Source of the DNA: Mikania micrantha
Taxonomy: Eukaryota > Streptophyta > Magnoliopsida > Asterales > Asteraceae
Assembly (NCBI GenBank): GCA_009363875.1
Contig: CM018695.1
Coordinates: 45,441,935-45,505,934, forward strand
DNA length: 64,000 nucleotides
Direction of reading: 5' to 3'
Program-made: the position numbers and the translations under genes
Shown: in pieces, positions 1 through 11,822 of the stretch
How positions within the stretch are numbered: position 1 is the stretch's first letter
Layout of the letters: the number at the start of each line of letters is the position of its first letter
Notes under the pieces: generated by a model
Database searches by the model: none
Told to the model about the DNA's origin: nothing
What the model saw: the letters and a program-made list of their open reading frames with translations, nothing else

Positions 1-900
1 TTAAAAAATGTTAAAATGATAGATTATCAAAAATCATATATTATAATTAAAACAAAGAGAAAGGGTGTCACAAGCAGTTAACGAGCCTGTTAACACTTGT
101 TTTATTTGTCATCCAATTGGTGGCTTAGGGATGTCCGTGTTGTAGTTTGAACGACTTTGAAAAAATTTCTGAACCAAAGCACTAACTGCAGTTTCAAAAT
201 ATGGCAAACCAAATAGACCATTTAAGATGTCTAAACCAAACCGAGCAATATTGATGGTTTCATGGTTTACGGTTCGGTTTTTCACGGTTTTATAAAAAAA
301 TAATAGAAAACAGTTAATATAACGATGCAAAAGACAATATTTTTTTTCAAATTCAAATATCAAAAGCCGAAAACCATAATCCAAAAACTTATCATTATCA
401 AAATAACAAAATTAGTCTAAAAAGAGTGATGAACTAACTTTGTTTAAAGTTCATCTTATAAATCATCAATATTATCATCATTTTTTTCATTTTAATAAAA
501 CCTAGAGGCCGTGAATAAAGAGAATGAAAACTCAATGGGCAAGTTAAATAAAAAGAAGTTAACTTAAGTTTTTCAATAATTTTATGATATACATACACAG
601 TTAGTGCGGTTTATACGGTTTAGAAAAATGCAAACCGTAAACGCCACCGAACTTCTCAGTTTTTAAATGGTTCGGTCGGTTTATTAACACCCTTAATTTG
701 ATGTAGTACAAGTCGTATATGAAATTGTACTAATTATTCAAACATGTATGCTTGTACATACCATGAAAATTATGTTATGTTATCTCCAAAGGTTCAAAGA
801 TGAAAACTTTATTACAATGCACAAAGTCTATCATGTTACACTTAATATATGTAATTTTAAAAGAATTGACTCTTAAAAATAGTTTTAAAAAAGTTTTAAA
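1..900. other. AT-rich non-coding DNA
   Basis: No reading frame here resembles a known protein, and the frames present are short and low-complexity. The only structure I see is the weak terminal inverted repeat candidate described separately at 62-693. Base composition is strongly A+T rich with many A and T runs, typical of plant intergenic DNA. Confidence 0.5.
62..693. mobile_element. Possible small inverted-repeat (MITE-like) element
   Basis: The left end begins AGGGTGTCA and the right end finishes TAACACCCT, so the ends match as AGGGTGT inverted repeats. Just inside, the left side has CGGTTCGG and CACGGTTTT and the right side has AAACCGTAAA and CACCGAAC, giving further imperfect complementarity. 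AGGGTGT-like ends with CGGTT-rich subterminal DNA are common in plant hAT-type MITEs. I found no matching 8-bp target duplication, so this is weak. Confidence 0.22.
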
Positions 901-1195
901 AACAATTAAAAATAAACGTACCAAGAGACCGTAAAATATTAAAAACAAGTTTTAAACAAAAATATTAGATTTTTACAAACCAAAAAACATGCGTTTAAAA
1001 ACAATTAAAAATAATCAACCGAGAGACCGTAAAATATAAAAAACAAGTTTAAACAAAAATATTAGATTTTTACAACCCATTTTTACTTGGACTTACAAAC
1101 AATTAAAAATAAACGTAACGAGATACACGTCGCAAAATGTAGAAACCAAGTTTTAAACAAAACTATTATATTTCTACACCGCAAAAAGCATCTTC
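901..1195. repeat. Tandem repeat, about 98 bp x 3
   Basis: Three consecutive units each begin with AACAATTAAAAATA, at about 901, 1000 and 1098. Each continues through 'GAGA..CGTAAAAT', 'ACAAGTTT(T)AAACAAAA' and 'ATTAGATTTTTAC' or close variants. The spacing is about 99 and 98 bp and the third copy is the most diverged. There is no coding potential. It is a short local satellite-like array. Confidence 0.7.
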
Positions 1196-1247
1196 AAAAA
1201 CCCTAAAACAGCCAAATTATATTTTTAACCCTAAACGCACCGTAGAG

Positions 1248-1339
1248 GTCACTACGTGGCGTATAGGCTTTATCTGACATCAGAATGTGTCTGACTCATT
1301 TAAGGATGCTAGTTGTCAGACAAAACGCCACGTAGTAAC
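1248..1339. repeat. Inverted repeat / hairpin with 14-bp arms
   Basis: GTCACTACGTGGCG at 1248-1261 pairs with CGCCACGTAGTAAC at 1326-1339 with one mismatch. Weaker complementarity continues inward (TATCTGACA against TGTCAGACA). The arms contain the palindromic core CTACGTGG/CCACGTAG. It could be the remains of a small foldback element. No target duplication was recognised. Confidence 0.5.
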
Positions 1340-1436
1340 TACTATGGAGCATATGAGTGGTGGCGGGGTTTTGAAATATAGTTTTGGGGTGTGTAGATAA
1401 CCCCTCCCCATAAATAAACATGTATATATTTATATA

Positions 1437-1859
1437 GGGGAAGGTTCCCCTAAAAAGTCTATTTTGCCTAAGAAGGCTAAGAAGGATTTTAAAAACGTGA
1501 AAACCGACTCAAAGAAACCCCGATTGAACTCATTTTTGCGTCATTGGAACCGGCTTGTCGAACCCTAAAACCCAAACCCTAAATCATAAACAATAAACCC
1601 TAATACTAAAACCAAAACTTTAAAAACAAATCTTTAACATAAAGATACAACTTAAAAGCTAAAACCAAGCCCTAAAACCTAAAATCTAAATCTAGATGTT
1701 AAAACGAAAACTTAAAATCTAATATTGTAGGGTTCGATGAAACGGTTCCAATGCCATCGAAATGAGTTCAATCGGAGTTCGTTTGGGTCGGTTTTAAAGT
1801 TTTTAAAAATCCTTCTTAGCCTTCTTAGGCAAAAAAGACTTTTTATTTAATCCTTACCC
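1437..1859. mobile_element. Mutator-like MITE with ~130-bp terminal inverted repeats
   Basis: The left terminus GGGGAAGG and the right terminus CCTTACCC (reverse complement GGGTAAGG) start long imperfect inverted repeats. About 130 bp from each side align, including GCCTAAGAAGGCTAAGAAGG on the left and its reverse complement on the right, then GATTGAACTCATTT and CGAACCCTA. The core of about 160 bp is A+C rich and non-coding. The 10 bp TATTTATATA is present directly before (1427-1436) and after (1860-1869), a perfect target-site duplication. A 9-10 bp duplication with long TIRs is the hallmark of Mutator-like elements. It has no transposase, so it is a non-autonomous copy. Confidence 0.8.
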
Positions 1860-1869
1860 TATTTATATA

Positions 1870-2849
1870 ATCAAGAAAAGTTATAAACTCTAAAGGTCAA
1901 ATATGAACTTAAGCAAACATGACGGCTGTCTAAACAATAATTGATTGGTTAGGAAAACGATAAACTGACAGCGTGGTGGACACAAAATTCACACGGGTAT
2001 TACGATAGAATCCTTGCCGTTCAAAAAAAAAAATTACGATAGAATCCCGTAATATTATTTTCTTTCCAAGAAGAAATAATTATTTTATCATTTAACTAGA
2101 CTATTAACCCGTGTGAACACACGAATTGACTATTAAATAGTAAGTAATGAAATTTTAAAAATTATTTCAATGATATTTTTATATAAATTGATTAAATTGT
2201 GTATTAATAATTACTTTTAATCATATAACAATAACTAAAATTTTTAACAAAAATAGAAATATCATTTAGGTTTCTTGATTTGTAATAATTGATTAGTTAG
2301 TTTAAAATTTTAATTAGTTAGTTTTCTATCAAAAACTAACTATTTCAACTTAAGATGATAAGATAATATTTTTATAATTAATAAAGTTAAATAACCTAAA
2401 TTGAAATTACCATCGAATTGAAATATTTCTTGTTTTCAAAAAAAATTGATATTTAGGAAAATTATATTTTATAAATTTTTAAAATATGTTTTATAATAAA
2501 TTATTTGATTTTGAATATATCAAAAACTATTTTCAAATTTGTTAAATGATGAATAATATCATTAGTTACTAATATTATAATTAATTAATAAGTTAGATAA
2601 TATAATTTATTTAATAGGATAGATACTATCATTTTTATTTAATAAGAGGAGATTAAATGAATGCATGAAAAATGACAAGTGTCATGATGGTCTTAAAATG
2701 TGACATGTGGCAATTCAAGATTTTTGTTTATTAGAATAGTAAGATGTATAACTTTGGAAGTAAATATTTATATATCATAATATGTTTTGTAATCTCCTCT
2801 TATTTGCACACTTCATCCTACCCTGTCAGGTAGAGTATGAAAACAACAT
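1870..2849. other. AT-rich non-coding DNA, nothing recognised
   Basis: I see no protein-like frame, terminal repeats or RNA gene. The sequence 'ACGATAGAATCC' occurs twice (about 2002 and 2036) around a short A run, probably a small local duplication. Confidence 0.4.
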
Positions 2850-3092
2850 TGAGAACATGTTTAGATATTCGAATTCGGGTCGGGTTTGAGTCGTGTTAAG
2901 TCATGCCTTCTTATTCCGAGTGAGGATCCTAGCTACAAAAACGTATAAAACATGCGTTAGAGGGCTCAAGGGGTTATCCCCCGAGGACACTCTGGCGCGC
3001 AAGTTAGTAATCGATACAAAAGAGTGACATGTATAACATATAAATATGTAAAGAAGTATATGAAGATGAATAATGAGACTCATGAGAGCCTA
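2850..3092. other. Remnant of an older LTR that received the 3093-15619 insertion
   Basis: The stretch has the composition of retrotransposon LTR DNA rather than the surrounding AT-rich DNA, including 'GGGGTTATCCCCCGAGG' followed by 'CTCTGGCGCGCAAGTTAG'. Motifs of this style occur in plant Tat-type Ty3/gypsy LTRs. It stops exactly where the next element starts, and DNA of similar style resumes at 15620. The family assignment is inference from general resemblance. Confidence 0.28.
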
Positions 3093-3621
3093 TGTAACAT
3101 TTCGATAATCTATCTTATATCAACAATTTTAATGAGAATTCGAGAGTTCTCAAATATCTTTACATTATATATACAACAACAATAATAAAAATAATAACAA
3201 TAATGATAATAATAATAATAACAACAACTCTTTCATATTTTAAAAGTTTATAAAGTAGTTTTATAAAAATATAAGTAATAAGGTATAAATTATATTAAAG
3301 CATTATCAAAAATGCATAAATGTTGTTATTTAAATAAATGTTGAGATTTGGATAAATTATACAAATTATTATAAACCCTAAAGTTTTAGCTTATATAATA
3401 TGACATTAGGAAATTTTATAAGATTTATAGAATCATTATAAACCTTTTATAAAACCATAAGGGCTAGAATTGAAAAAAAAATCAAAATCTAACAAAAAAG
3501 GAAAACTGGGAGGGACCAGTTTTGAGATAATCTCATAGTTCATTTCTTCTCCCCACCTATATCTTTCCTCTTTCACCCATGGATACCCGTCAACCCATTC
3601 TTGACCCGTCGAATGATTCTA

Positions 3622-4288
3622 TGTAACAACTGGTACGAAAACGTCAGGAAACTGTACGGTAGTACAACAGTTATAGGCCTTAGATTAAATACCTAAGTGT
3701 ATTTATAAAATAAACTAAGGACAAAGTACAAAACAATGAAACTATGGTGATATCAGAAGAACAGGATGAACAGGAACATTACAAATGGGGGAAACTATAT
3801 CAATGTGATGTGTATTAACTTTTGAGAAATCTTAAACTATGTTTAACTGAATAAATGTTTTCTAAAACATATTCAAACCAAATAAACAAATGAACTAACC
3901 CACCTAGTGTTGACTGGTTTTGCATGATTCTTATCAGGTGACGAACATGTTTAGTCACCAAGAGCAAGGGTTTAGCTAGGTGGCCTATAGGAGGACCTAG
4001 AAGGTTTTGTGCATTTTGTGTAGCAACAACATATGACTCGGAACATTTTGCAGAACAAGACAAAACTATGTCATATGTCTTTTGTTAGAATTGCATGGTT
4101 AAATTATGGAACTCAAACTGATGTAATTTAACTCTGTAATTTTTATTACTTGTATGTTTAGTTTTTCTCATTCATATACATGTGCTACGTAAACAATCTG
4201 ATCATTTCGATTATCACACGATATCGCACCCTGAGACCATTCCGCCCGACGGGAAAGTCGATCCAGCCTGCAGGCCCGGGGTGTGACA
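3622..4288 (+). mobile_element. Solo LTR (667 bp) with perfect TSD
   Basis: The segment starts TGTAACAACTGG and ends GGGGTGTGACA, so it has TG...CA ends. The pentamer TTCTA lies directly on both sides (3617-3621 and 4289-4293), and the 3' LTR of the host element continues through this site without the segment. The 3' third is clearly related to 30587-30959, sharing GACGGGAAAGTCGATCCAGC, and the start resembles 16926. It carries no coding sequence, so it is a solo LTR left by LTR-LTR recombination. Confidence 0.85.
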
Positions 4289-5465
4289 TTCTAGCTCAAA
4301 ATTTTGATATATCGCATAAAGGTCGAACCTTTATTTACAAACGAAGATTAGGGGTCAATATTAAGCAAGAAATTTAAGCAAATAACAACAAATTCAAGCA
4401 TAATCGGTTTTATAAACACGAAGGATAACCTAGAATTCGAATTCAACCTTAACAAGTATATAAATAAAATTAAATCGACTCCTAGGTTCATATGACACCT
4501 GCGAAACTCTCTATGCACACAAACGACTCTCATGAGCTGCAAATCAAAGTGAATCAAGACCTGCAAAGCAGTAGTACGTCGTCCTCGATCTAGTATCGAA
4601 AACCACCAAAACATAAACAAAGGTCAGTGTTTCATACACCCTTAGACTCGTTTTTAGATGCCAAATAAAAGCCTTCGTTTTGATTCCCAATCGGGTACAT
4701 AATCTAACAAATTTGATGAGAAATGGATTGGGGGTTCTTCGGTTATAATCTGAATGGGGGGGGGGGGGCAATTTAGAAGAAGGGTTAAGGATAACAGAAT
4801 TGAGATTCATTCATTCTTTGGGTGCCAGACCAACTGGTTAGCAGCACTTGTGATGCGGATTTTGGAAGCCCCATGGGGGTGGTTTTGACTATTTTTTGTT
4901 AGCTTTTTATTTAACAACTATTTTTAAATTTTGTTTTCACTAAAAATTTTTATAAACTTAAAATATATATATATATATAAATAATATTAAGTTTTTATAT
5001 ATATAAAGACAAAATACAAAGTGTTATGTTTAAGGTTTTCTTGTTGAAATTTATTTAAAATCTATAAACCTTAATAAGGCTAATTATTGTCTTAATTAAA
5101 AAAAATGAAAAATTATTTTTAGATTTGTTTTTATGTTTAGATAATAAACATTTATTTGTAAAGTTATTTTAAAATATACTTTTAAATACATTGTTAAGGT
5201 TGTTTTAGAGACTTTAACTTTTGTAACTTTTTTTTTTGAAATCATAACATTGAGTTAGAGTAATACGTTATCAAACTTATTTTAATTAACTATGCACATA
5301 TTTGACATCAAATATTCTAACACTAGAATATTATGATTAAACTATAAAAAATCTTTACAACTTTATAAGATAATTATTATTAGTAAATAATATTACTATT
5401 ATTTTAACATATTTATTATTTAACAATAATTGTTTAATTATTTACTTTTACATATGAGTTAAACA

Positions 5466-8019
5466 TGTGGTCAGCGTACAGTACGCCCCCTGCAGCGTAC
5501 AGTACGCCCCTTTCAGCAATTTTTCACCTTTTTCGCATTTTAAGAACCCAAAATCATTTCTAAACATTATGAGGTATTAGAATACATTTAAAACTTCAAT
5601 ATATCACATTTATAATCATATATAGGATCATAATTTCATCATTATCAAAGTATTGAATCATAATTGATTTCCAATTGGTCATTAACGAGTCAAAATTACC
5701 CATTTAATTACCACCAAGTTATTTTCTTCCACATGAATGTGGATTAGCCCAATGCCACTCAAAAGTTGTTCTACATCAACTTCCACACGCATGTGGATCA
5801 TCCTATTTGCCATATGAGTATGGACTTACATATCCTTCCACACAAATGTGGAATCATCCCCACGAATGCCACCAATTTGTGGTCTTACATCCAATTCCAC
5901 ACGAATGTGCATCATCACCCAAATTATGTGTCAACTATATATTCTCTAACATACATTGACAAAAATATATATTATTCATAAACCGCATAATAAACAACCA
6001 ATTATTCTCATAATCATTTCACAACATATAAACACTTACTTTGACTTTCATTAGTCAAACATTCATCTATTCCAAAACCATTGTTAAATCCACCATATTG
6101 GTAGTTCTACTTTCATTTGCATAGTTAACTTTTGACTTTCTACTAGTCAAACAACTAACATAACTACCATATAAGTATGCATATACATATACTTTCAATA
6201 ATCAACATTGACCATTATTTTCACATAATAGCATTTCTTTCAAGCAATGCAACAATATAGGAATTTTCACCATTCCCTTAAACTACATACAACAAATATG
6301 CAACAATCATAATTACGTGATTCATAAATACATTCCACATAGTCAATCTCCAGTACTACTAGAAAATATCAAGTAGTCAAGTATTCAACAAACAAATATT
6401 CAATCACTAATATGACTTATGGTTGCATATTTAGTGAGTAGGTTACTCACCTTGGCATGTAGGAAAGCTAAACCTCGTAACTCCTTTTTCGGGTCTATTG
6501 ATCCCACTTTCAAATTTCATTTCCTATAAAATAACATGACACACATGCCATTTAGCATTTCCAAAGTTAAACAAACAACTTACCTACACACGAGTTTTCA
6601 TTTCTACATGTCTATACCAAATTCTCACTTTTGTCCCATTAGTGTAAATATGTGTCCTATGTATAATTCAAGTATCTTAGATACTTATAACACACCCAAC
6701 TATATGCATATGATCTACTAGTACCATTTATTCATTTTACATAAGCATATATACTAAATTTCTCATTTTTACAACATTTTGAAAAGTCTCAAATTAGTGC
6801 AGCAACATTTTGAGTTGCTGCTGTAATTTGTCAAATTTGACCAACCTATGATTTTATTCAACTTTTGATGTTCGAATATGGATTGTAGTAGACTCTAAGA
6901 GATTTCCATCCATATAAGATAAATTTTTTATAGATTTTTATATGATTTTATATGAATTTTCAAAGAACAGGACAGATTCACCCTTTAACTAAAATTCAGC
7001 TTTTTACAAAAATCTGTTAAGCTGTTTCAACTGCAGTTTTCGTGTACTTAATATCCATATGCTTTCTCATTACAAAAATCTGTAGAAATTAGATTTAATA
7101 ATCTTTCCAAAAATATATTATATTTCCCAAACTGATTATTGGTTGATTTTATATGATTTTTCAAAAATAAGCATGGCAACCAAAAATAAGTTCTATCAGC
7201 ATGCTGAGATTTCTGTCATTCTATAGAAATCTACCATTTTGACTCTCTTACAACCCGAATTAGTTTATAAGGTTCAAAGACAAAATGTAGTAGTCTCCAA
7301 TACCTTTTTAACCATATAAAATAAGCCTCAATCGGAGGTATGGTTGATTTTATATGATTTTTATAAAACAGTGTAGAAACCAAAATATTTTCAATCTGCA
7401 CTTTTCTTTCAATTCATGCAAACAATTAAACAAGCACTTGGTTTGCATAAGATTTCTAACTCACAACTTAATCACCTAAAATCCACTAATTAACCATAAT
7501 GCATCATCATCAAATCTCAAAGTATATGATTTCAGGTTAATCAACTTGAACCCCCAAATATTTCTCACTCATTAACAACTCATTTTCAAGTTTTTACACA
7601 AACCCACTAAACCCATGGTGACCCATGAAAATTTTGATCAAAAATCTTAAAATCAATTACCAATATGTTCTATGATGCAAGAGGGGATGGTTGATGTGTT
7701 TGCATTCAAGATCCAACTCAACATCAGTAACATTTTGAGCAAGAAATTGAAATTTTGGGATTTCTCCCTTCTTCCTCTTGTTCACGTCTTCCACACACAC
7801 AATCTGAAAGAAATTTCACTTACAAACCTCCTTTTACACAAGTTTCAAGTAATGGCACATATAACCCTCCTAACTTCTCAAACTATAAATAAGATGCAAT
7901 TATTATTAGTTATTTAACCAAGTTAACCTATTAACTAATAACAAAGTTAAATAAAATTTTAACTTGAAATAACATCTTGATCGATTAAAATATAATTAAT
8001 TGCGAAATGGGACGTCACA
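5466..8019 (-). mobile_element. Probable solo LTR (2.55 kb), minus orientation
   Basis: On the minus strand it runs from TGTGACGTCCCATTTCG to TGACCACA, giving TG...CA ends. Flanks are AAACA (5461-5465) and AAACT (8020-8024), an imperfect target duplication. The other LTR of the host element lacks it. Motifs such as GGTGAGTAACCTACTCAC (minus strand, about 6430-6450) are the kind seen in Tekay-type LTRs. Near its + strand left end is a duplicated palindrome (5472-5510), and at 5720-5915 there are repeated CCACA-N-TGTGG inverted repeats. No gag or pol is present. Confidence 0.6.
5472..5510. repeat. Duplicated palindrome GCGTAC-A-GTACGC
   Basis: CAGCGTACAGTACGCCCC occurs at 5472-5489 and again at 5493-5510. 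Each copy contains GCGTAC A GTACGC, a palindrome with a one-base spacer. It sits within 10 bp of the end of the solo LTR. Confidence 0.85.
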
Positions 8020-8755
8020 AAACTTTTTTTTAAACAAATCAATATGTAAACATTTGAACATGGAATACATTTACATTATTGTAATTGTGTTAGGAATTCC
8101 ATAGAAGACTAGCTCATCGATTAAGGTGAGTCTTCATAGCCACTGTTTTACTTGTTTTAAAGTTTTAGGGGTGAATCATGTCAACATATGAACTTTCCTT
8201 TAAAATTTATTCCATGTGAACTTAGCTTGAGATTGCATTAATCATAACTTTAGTTAACTATGATAGATCTTTTAGATTGACCATCCCACCCAGGCTGGTT
8301 ACTAATTCGGTATTGTTAGAAATATTAGCTTCGTCATAACTTAACTTTTGATCTACGTATGGTTTACTTACACGTTTTATTTCATATTTACTTATTATCA
8401 CATGTGACAACTTATATCTATCAAACTATTTTTGGTGTGTGTAAAACCTATGAAACTCACCAACTATTTATAATTGGCCTTTTATTTTACACATGTTTCA
8501 GGAGGAAACGCTACTTAAGCATGCTAGAGGCTTGGACTTAGATTAGTAGTTTTTTATTATGTTTAGACTTTGTTTTGGGATTTAGTGTTTCTTTTATGAT
8601 ATATGGATTATGAACAATTAAGTTTTATTTGATGTTAAGTTAGATTCCTTTTAATGTGATGGTTTAATATATTTACATTAAACCCACTGTGCTATGAACA
8701 ATCTACACTTCGTGAATACCCTGACGAATCCGCCATTGGTCTGAGTGTTACAGAT

Positions 8756-8767
8756 TGGTATCAGAGC
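8756..8767 (+). other. Primer binding site (initiator tRNA-Met type)
   Basis: TGGTATCAGAGC lies 4 nt after the end of the 5' LTR. It is the standard plant LTR-retrotransposon site complementary to the 3' end of initiator methionine tRNA, and it fixes the LTR end and element orientation. Confidence 0.9.
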
Positions 8768-9499
8768 CTGGGTTATAGAGGATTAGGTTATTAAGAATGA
8801 ATGGTCTAGACTATAACCATATGATGCCTTTATTGAACTCTATAGTTGCAATGTTAGGACATGAACTCTAAGTTTAAACTTTATAGTTGTCATGTTAGGC
8901 CATGAACTCTAAGTTTGAACTATACAGTTGCCTTGATAGGTCAAATTTAATTTTATGGCTACTTTGTGCTACTTGTACAATTATTTGATAGGTCAAAAAT
9001 TTGAACCTATTTTAGGATGCCTAATATGCACACACTAGACTTTGGGGTTCAAAACTTTTTGACCCCTTTTCTTACGTTTTGCAAAAGGATCGTCACTACG
9101 AAGAATGCTCTTAGACTTTCGAGTCTAATTAAAATTTTGAATCCCATCAATAGTCTTTAGGTTCATATTAGTGAGTAGGAAACACATACAATCTAGAAGG
9201 GGAAGTACCTGTACTTTAGGGAGTTCTTTATAGGAAAGTATTTCGCATAAATCCAAATCAACCATTGGATCTGTTATGCTTTCCTGGGAACCCTTGGAGT
9301 GAGTACATACCTATAGGCTAAAGTATGCATTTTTGAATGTTAATTGGACATAAACACTTTGATATGTAAAAAATATTCCTTTTGGAATACAATCCTAGCA
9401 TTGCTTTGTGATTGAACTTTCATTTGAAATTTTATTTCCTTATTTGAACTCTTTGAGTTATATAACTTATGATCTTTTTATTTGAACTCTTGTAGAATC
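8768..9499 (+). other. Leader between PBS and gag
   Basis: Non-coding leader of about 730 bp. A short duplication is visible around 8815-8930 ('CTCTA(T)AGTTG', 'ATGTTAGG' and 'CATGAACTCTAAGTTT' recur). I see no structured module like those in the younger Tekay leader at 26177-27712. Confidence 0.5.
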
Positions 9500-10572
9500 A
9501 TGCCTCCTCGTCGCAAGGTCGCCAACAACATTAACACCAGCACGTCCACAACACTACCAACAACAAAGTCAACGACACCAACACCAACACCAACAATGCT
9601 AACAACACAAATCCCAACAATGTCAACAACAACACCAAACATACCAACAACACTAACAACACCGCCAATGTCAATAACACCACCAAGACCAACAATCTCA
9701 ATATACAAGAATTGGCTACTATCATTTCTCAGCAAATGGCCATAGTCATACCTGACCTTGCGACCCAACTCAATGAAGCCAATGGGGTTCAAAAAGAATA
9801 GAAAAGGTGAGGGGTGCAAACCAAACTTGCACCTTCAAGCATTTCAACTCTTGCCACCCTGCCAAGTTCCTTGTATCTGAAGGGGCCACTGGACTGCTTT
9901 AGTGGTTCAAAAACATTGAGAGTACCTTCCTCCATTTTGACTGCTTTGAGAACCTTAAGGTTTGTTATGCCATCAGTGTCTTTCAAAAAAGGGCACTCAC
10001 TTGGTGGAATACAGAGAAATGAACTAGGGGTGCAGAATCTGCTTTGGCCCTGACTTGGAATGAGGTCAAGCAACTGACGACTAACGAGTTTTGTCCTCGC
10101 AATGAAATGAGGAAACTTGAGACTGAGTTTTGGGATCTTAAACAAGAAAGTGGACAAAATCTGGAGTACACTAACCGTTTTCTTGAATTTAGTCTTTTAG
10201 TGCCACATATGGTTACTCTATTTTGTTGAGCTATCGAGAAGTACATTAGTTGCGTGCTAATGTAGATTCAAGATGCCACTTTTAGGAGCTAGCCTGCCAT
10301 ATTAGAAGATGCTATTCGTTTGGGTCCTACCCTAACTGATAACCATGTTAGGGCTGATACCTTAACAAAAAAAGGGGAGTTAAAAAGGAGAAAGCCAAGT
10401 CCATTTCTGATGAACCCACCCTGGAGGTCAAAGCTGAATCTTCCAATGCTTCAAATTCAAACAAACGTAAGCGAAAAGGTCAAAATTTTCTGTGTTAACC
10501 CCTGTTATCCCTGCTATACCTCTGAACCAACAAGCCCCACTAAACATAAACAACAAACCCTATGTAAGGGTT
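9500..10572 (+). pseudogene. Degenerate gag of the old Tekay-like element
   Basis: The ATG at 9500 begins MPPRRK, the same start as the gag of the minus-strand Tekay element (MPPRRH). The following (AAC/ACC)-rich tract would encode an Asn/Thr-rich stretch, but the frame shifts inside it. The capsid-like region reappears at 10044-10229 as ALTWNEVKQL, FCPRNEMRKLETEFWDL and NRFLEFSLLVPHMVTL, closely matching ALTWWNG and EMRKLETEFWELKQ in the other element. A stop follows near 10229, and DNHVRADTLT-like sequence continues in another frame. Several frameshifts and stops make it non-functional. Confidence 0.8.
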
Positions 10573-11130
10573 AAACCCTTTTGCAACACTTGTAGGATGC
10601 ATCACCCTTAAAATCTACCTTGTCGTGTTTGCACCATATTCGGGAGGTATGGCCATTTTGCTCAAACTTTACGAATTGGACCTCTAGTGCACTAAGGCCA
10701 TCAAGCCCAACTTGCTAAAAACCTACTGCAGCTGTCATCCGTGCCATAGCAAATGGAATGGCCTGCTTTGAATGTGGCACCCTAATCATTTCAGACACCA
10801 ATGCCCAAGGCTTATGGGCAATAACCAAATGGGAGCTCATGCTCAAACATTTCAACTTAGTGCCCAAGATGCTTAAGAAATCAGGACGTGCTAAATGGTA
10901 GTTCCTGATCAATGATGTTATGGGTAAGTGTTAATTGAATTTAGTGCTGATAGGAGTTCTATATTTGATGAATTTGAGGCTGTACTTGGCAGAATACGAA
11001 CTAGATTAGATAGACCATTTAACGTAAAAGCGATTGACGATATCTCTTTAAACATCAACTATATTATACTTGGATGAACGGTGAACCTTAGGGATCCCAT
11101 TTTACTAATGGAACTTGTATCCACTCATTA
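10573..11130 (+). pseudogene. Zinc-knuckle and protease remnant
   Basis: Translation near 10573-10680 gives FCNTCRMHHP and then CRVCTIFGRYGHFAQ, matching the CNTCRYHH...CNIYGKFGHFANVC knuckle of the younger Tekay copy. A further CFECG occurs near 10757. From about 10930 the frame reads LIEFSADRSSIFDEFEAVLG and then RTRLDRPFNV. This corresponds to the protease start but has lost the catalytic D-T/S-G triad. Similarity ends at about 11130 (VNLRDPI), where RT should eventually follow. No RT, RNase H or integrase can be found. Confidence 0.65.
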
Positions 11131-11809
11131 ATGTGCCATAATCAGAAAATAGGGTAAACATGTAAGGAAAATTTTCGTTGCGGGTGCACACGGAACGAGA
11201 ATTTTCAGTGCATGTAAATCGTACGAATAAGAGACAAAGGGCACAATTGTAGTGAGCATTGAATGTAAAGCTTAAAATCAACCAAAATTTAGCTTGAAAA
11301 ATCGAAACATATTCATACGTTCAACTACATATAAACCATAAACAGATTATACGAATTTCAAATCTAAGTTAAACATGTTTATGTAAACTTGTGTTCGTAT
11401 TGGTAGGTGATTGGTATACTTTCAAAGTAGTGATGGTGTGGTGGCATGGCTATGGCATACCCTATATATAAGCACCAACAGTACTTTGAAAATAGAACCG
11501 AAAGCTTGACCAGTGTTAGGATTCATAAATTGGAGTGTATCAACAAGAAAGGCAATTGGAGTGAAAGCTATTGGTTGAACCAATTGATTATTGCATACCA
11601 AGACTTGATGTGTATTTTTTTTACTAACTCAATCAAAGGTTGTAGTTATTTTTATCGAGACAACTAAACTATTGTTAACCTGAAACAATTGAAATGAAAA
11701 CTTATAAGATGAATACATTATTTTTCAACCTTCAGTTGGAAATTTTCAAATTCCAAATCCCACATTTATTCACTATAATTTCTTCTTAATTTCGAGATGA
11801 AATTCCTAA
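11131..11809 (+). other. Unassigned interior segment replacing pol
   Basis: Between the protease remnant and the polypurine tract lie about 680 bp that do not resemble Tekay pol. A 73-codon frame at 11446-11667 matches no family I know. The last part (TTTCGAGATGAAATTCCTAA) again looks like the end of a Tekay interior. The middle may be an insertion or filler DNA from the deletion that removed pol. Confidence 0.4.
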
Positions 11810-11822
11810 AAGTACGGGAGAC
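11810..11822 (+). other. Polypurine tract
   Basis: AGTACGGGAGAC directly precedes the TGTAAC start of the 3' LTR. This matches the GGGGAGAC tract before the 3' LTR of the younger Tekay element. Confidence 0.75.

Larger units (their letters stand above)
3093..8752 (+). repeat. 5' LTR of the old Tekay-like element, inflated by two nested insertions
   Basis: It starts TGTAACATTTCGATAATC and ends GTGTTACA, matching the 3' LTR at both ends. Blocks 3093-3621, 4289-5465 and 8020-8752 align with the 3' LTR. Segments 3622-4288 and 5466-8019 do not, and are read as inserted solo LTRs. It contains a run of 13 G at 4756-4768 and AT-dinucleotide tracts near 4966 that are shorter or different in the other LTR. 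Removing the insertions leaves roughly 2.4 kb. Confidence 0.8.

Noticed and set aside
5766..8541. Several 60-90 codon + strand frames in 5766-8541
   Set aside because: They lie within LTR DNA, have low-complexity His/Tyr/Ile-rich composition and are interrupted in the related LTR.
9478..9819. Val/Gly-rich minus-strand frame and two overlapping frames at the same place
   Set aside because: All are shadows of the low-complexity AAC/ACC tract in the gag N-terminus.
11446..11667. 73-codon frame as a host gene
   Set aside because: No recognisable family, no start context or neighbours supporting a gene, and it lies inside a decayed retroelement interior.
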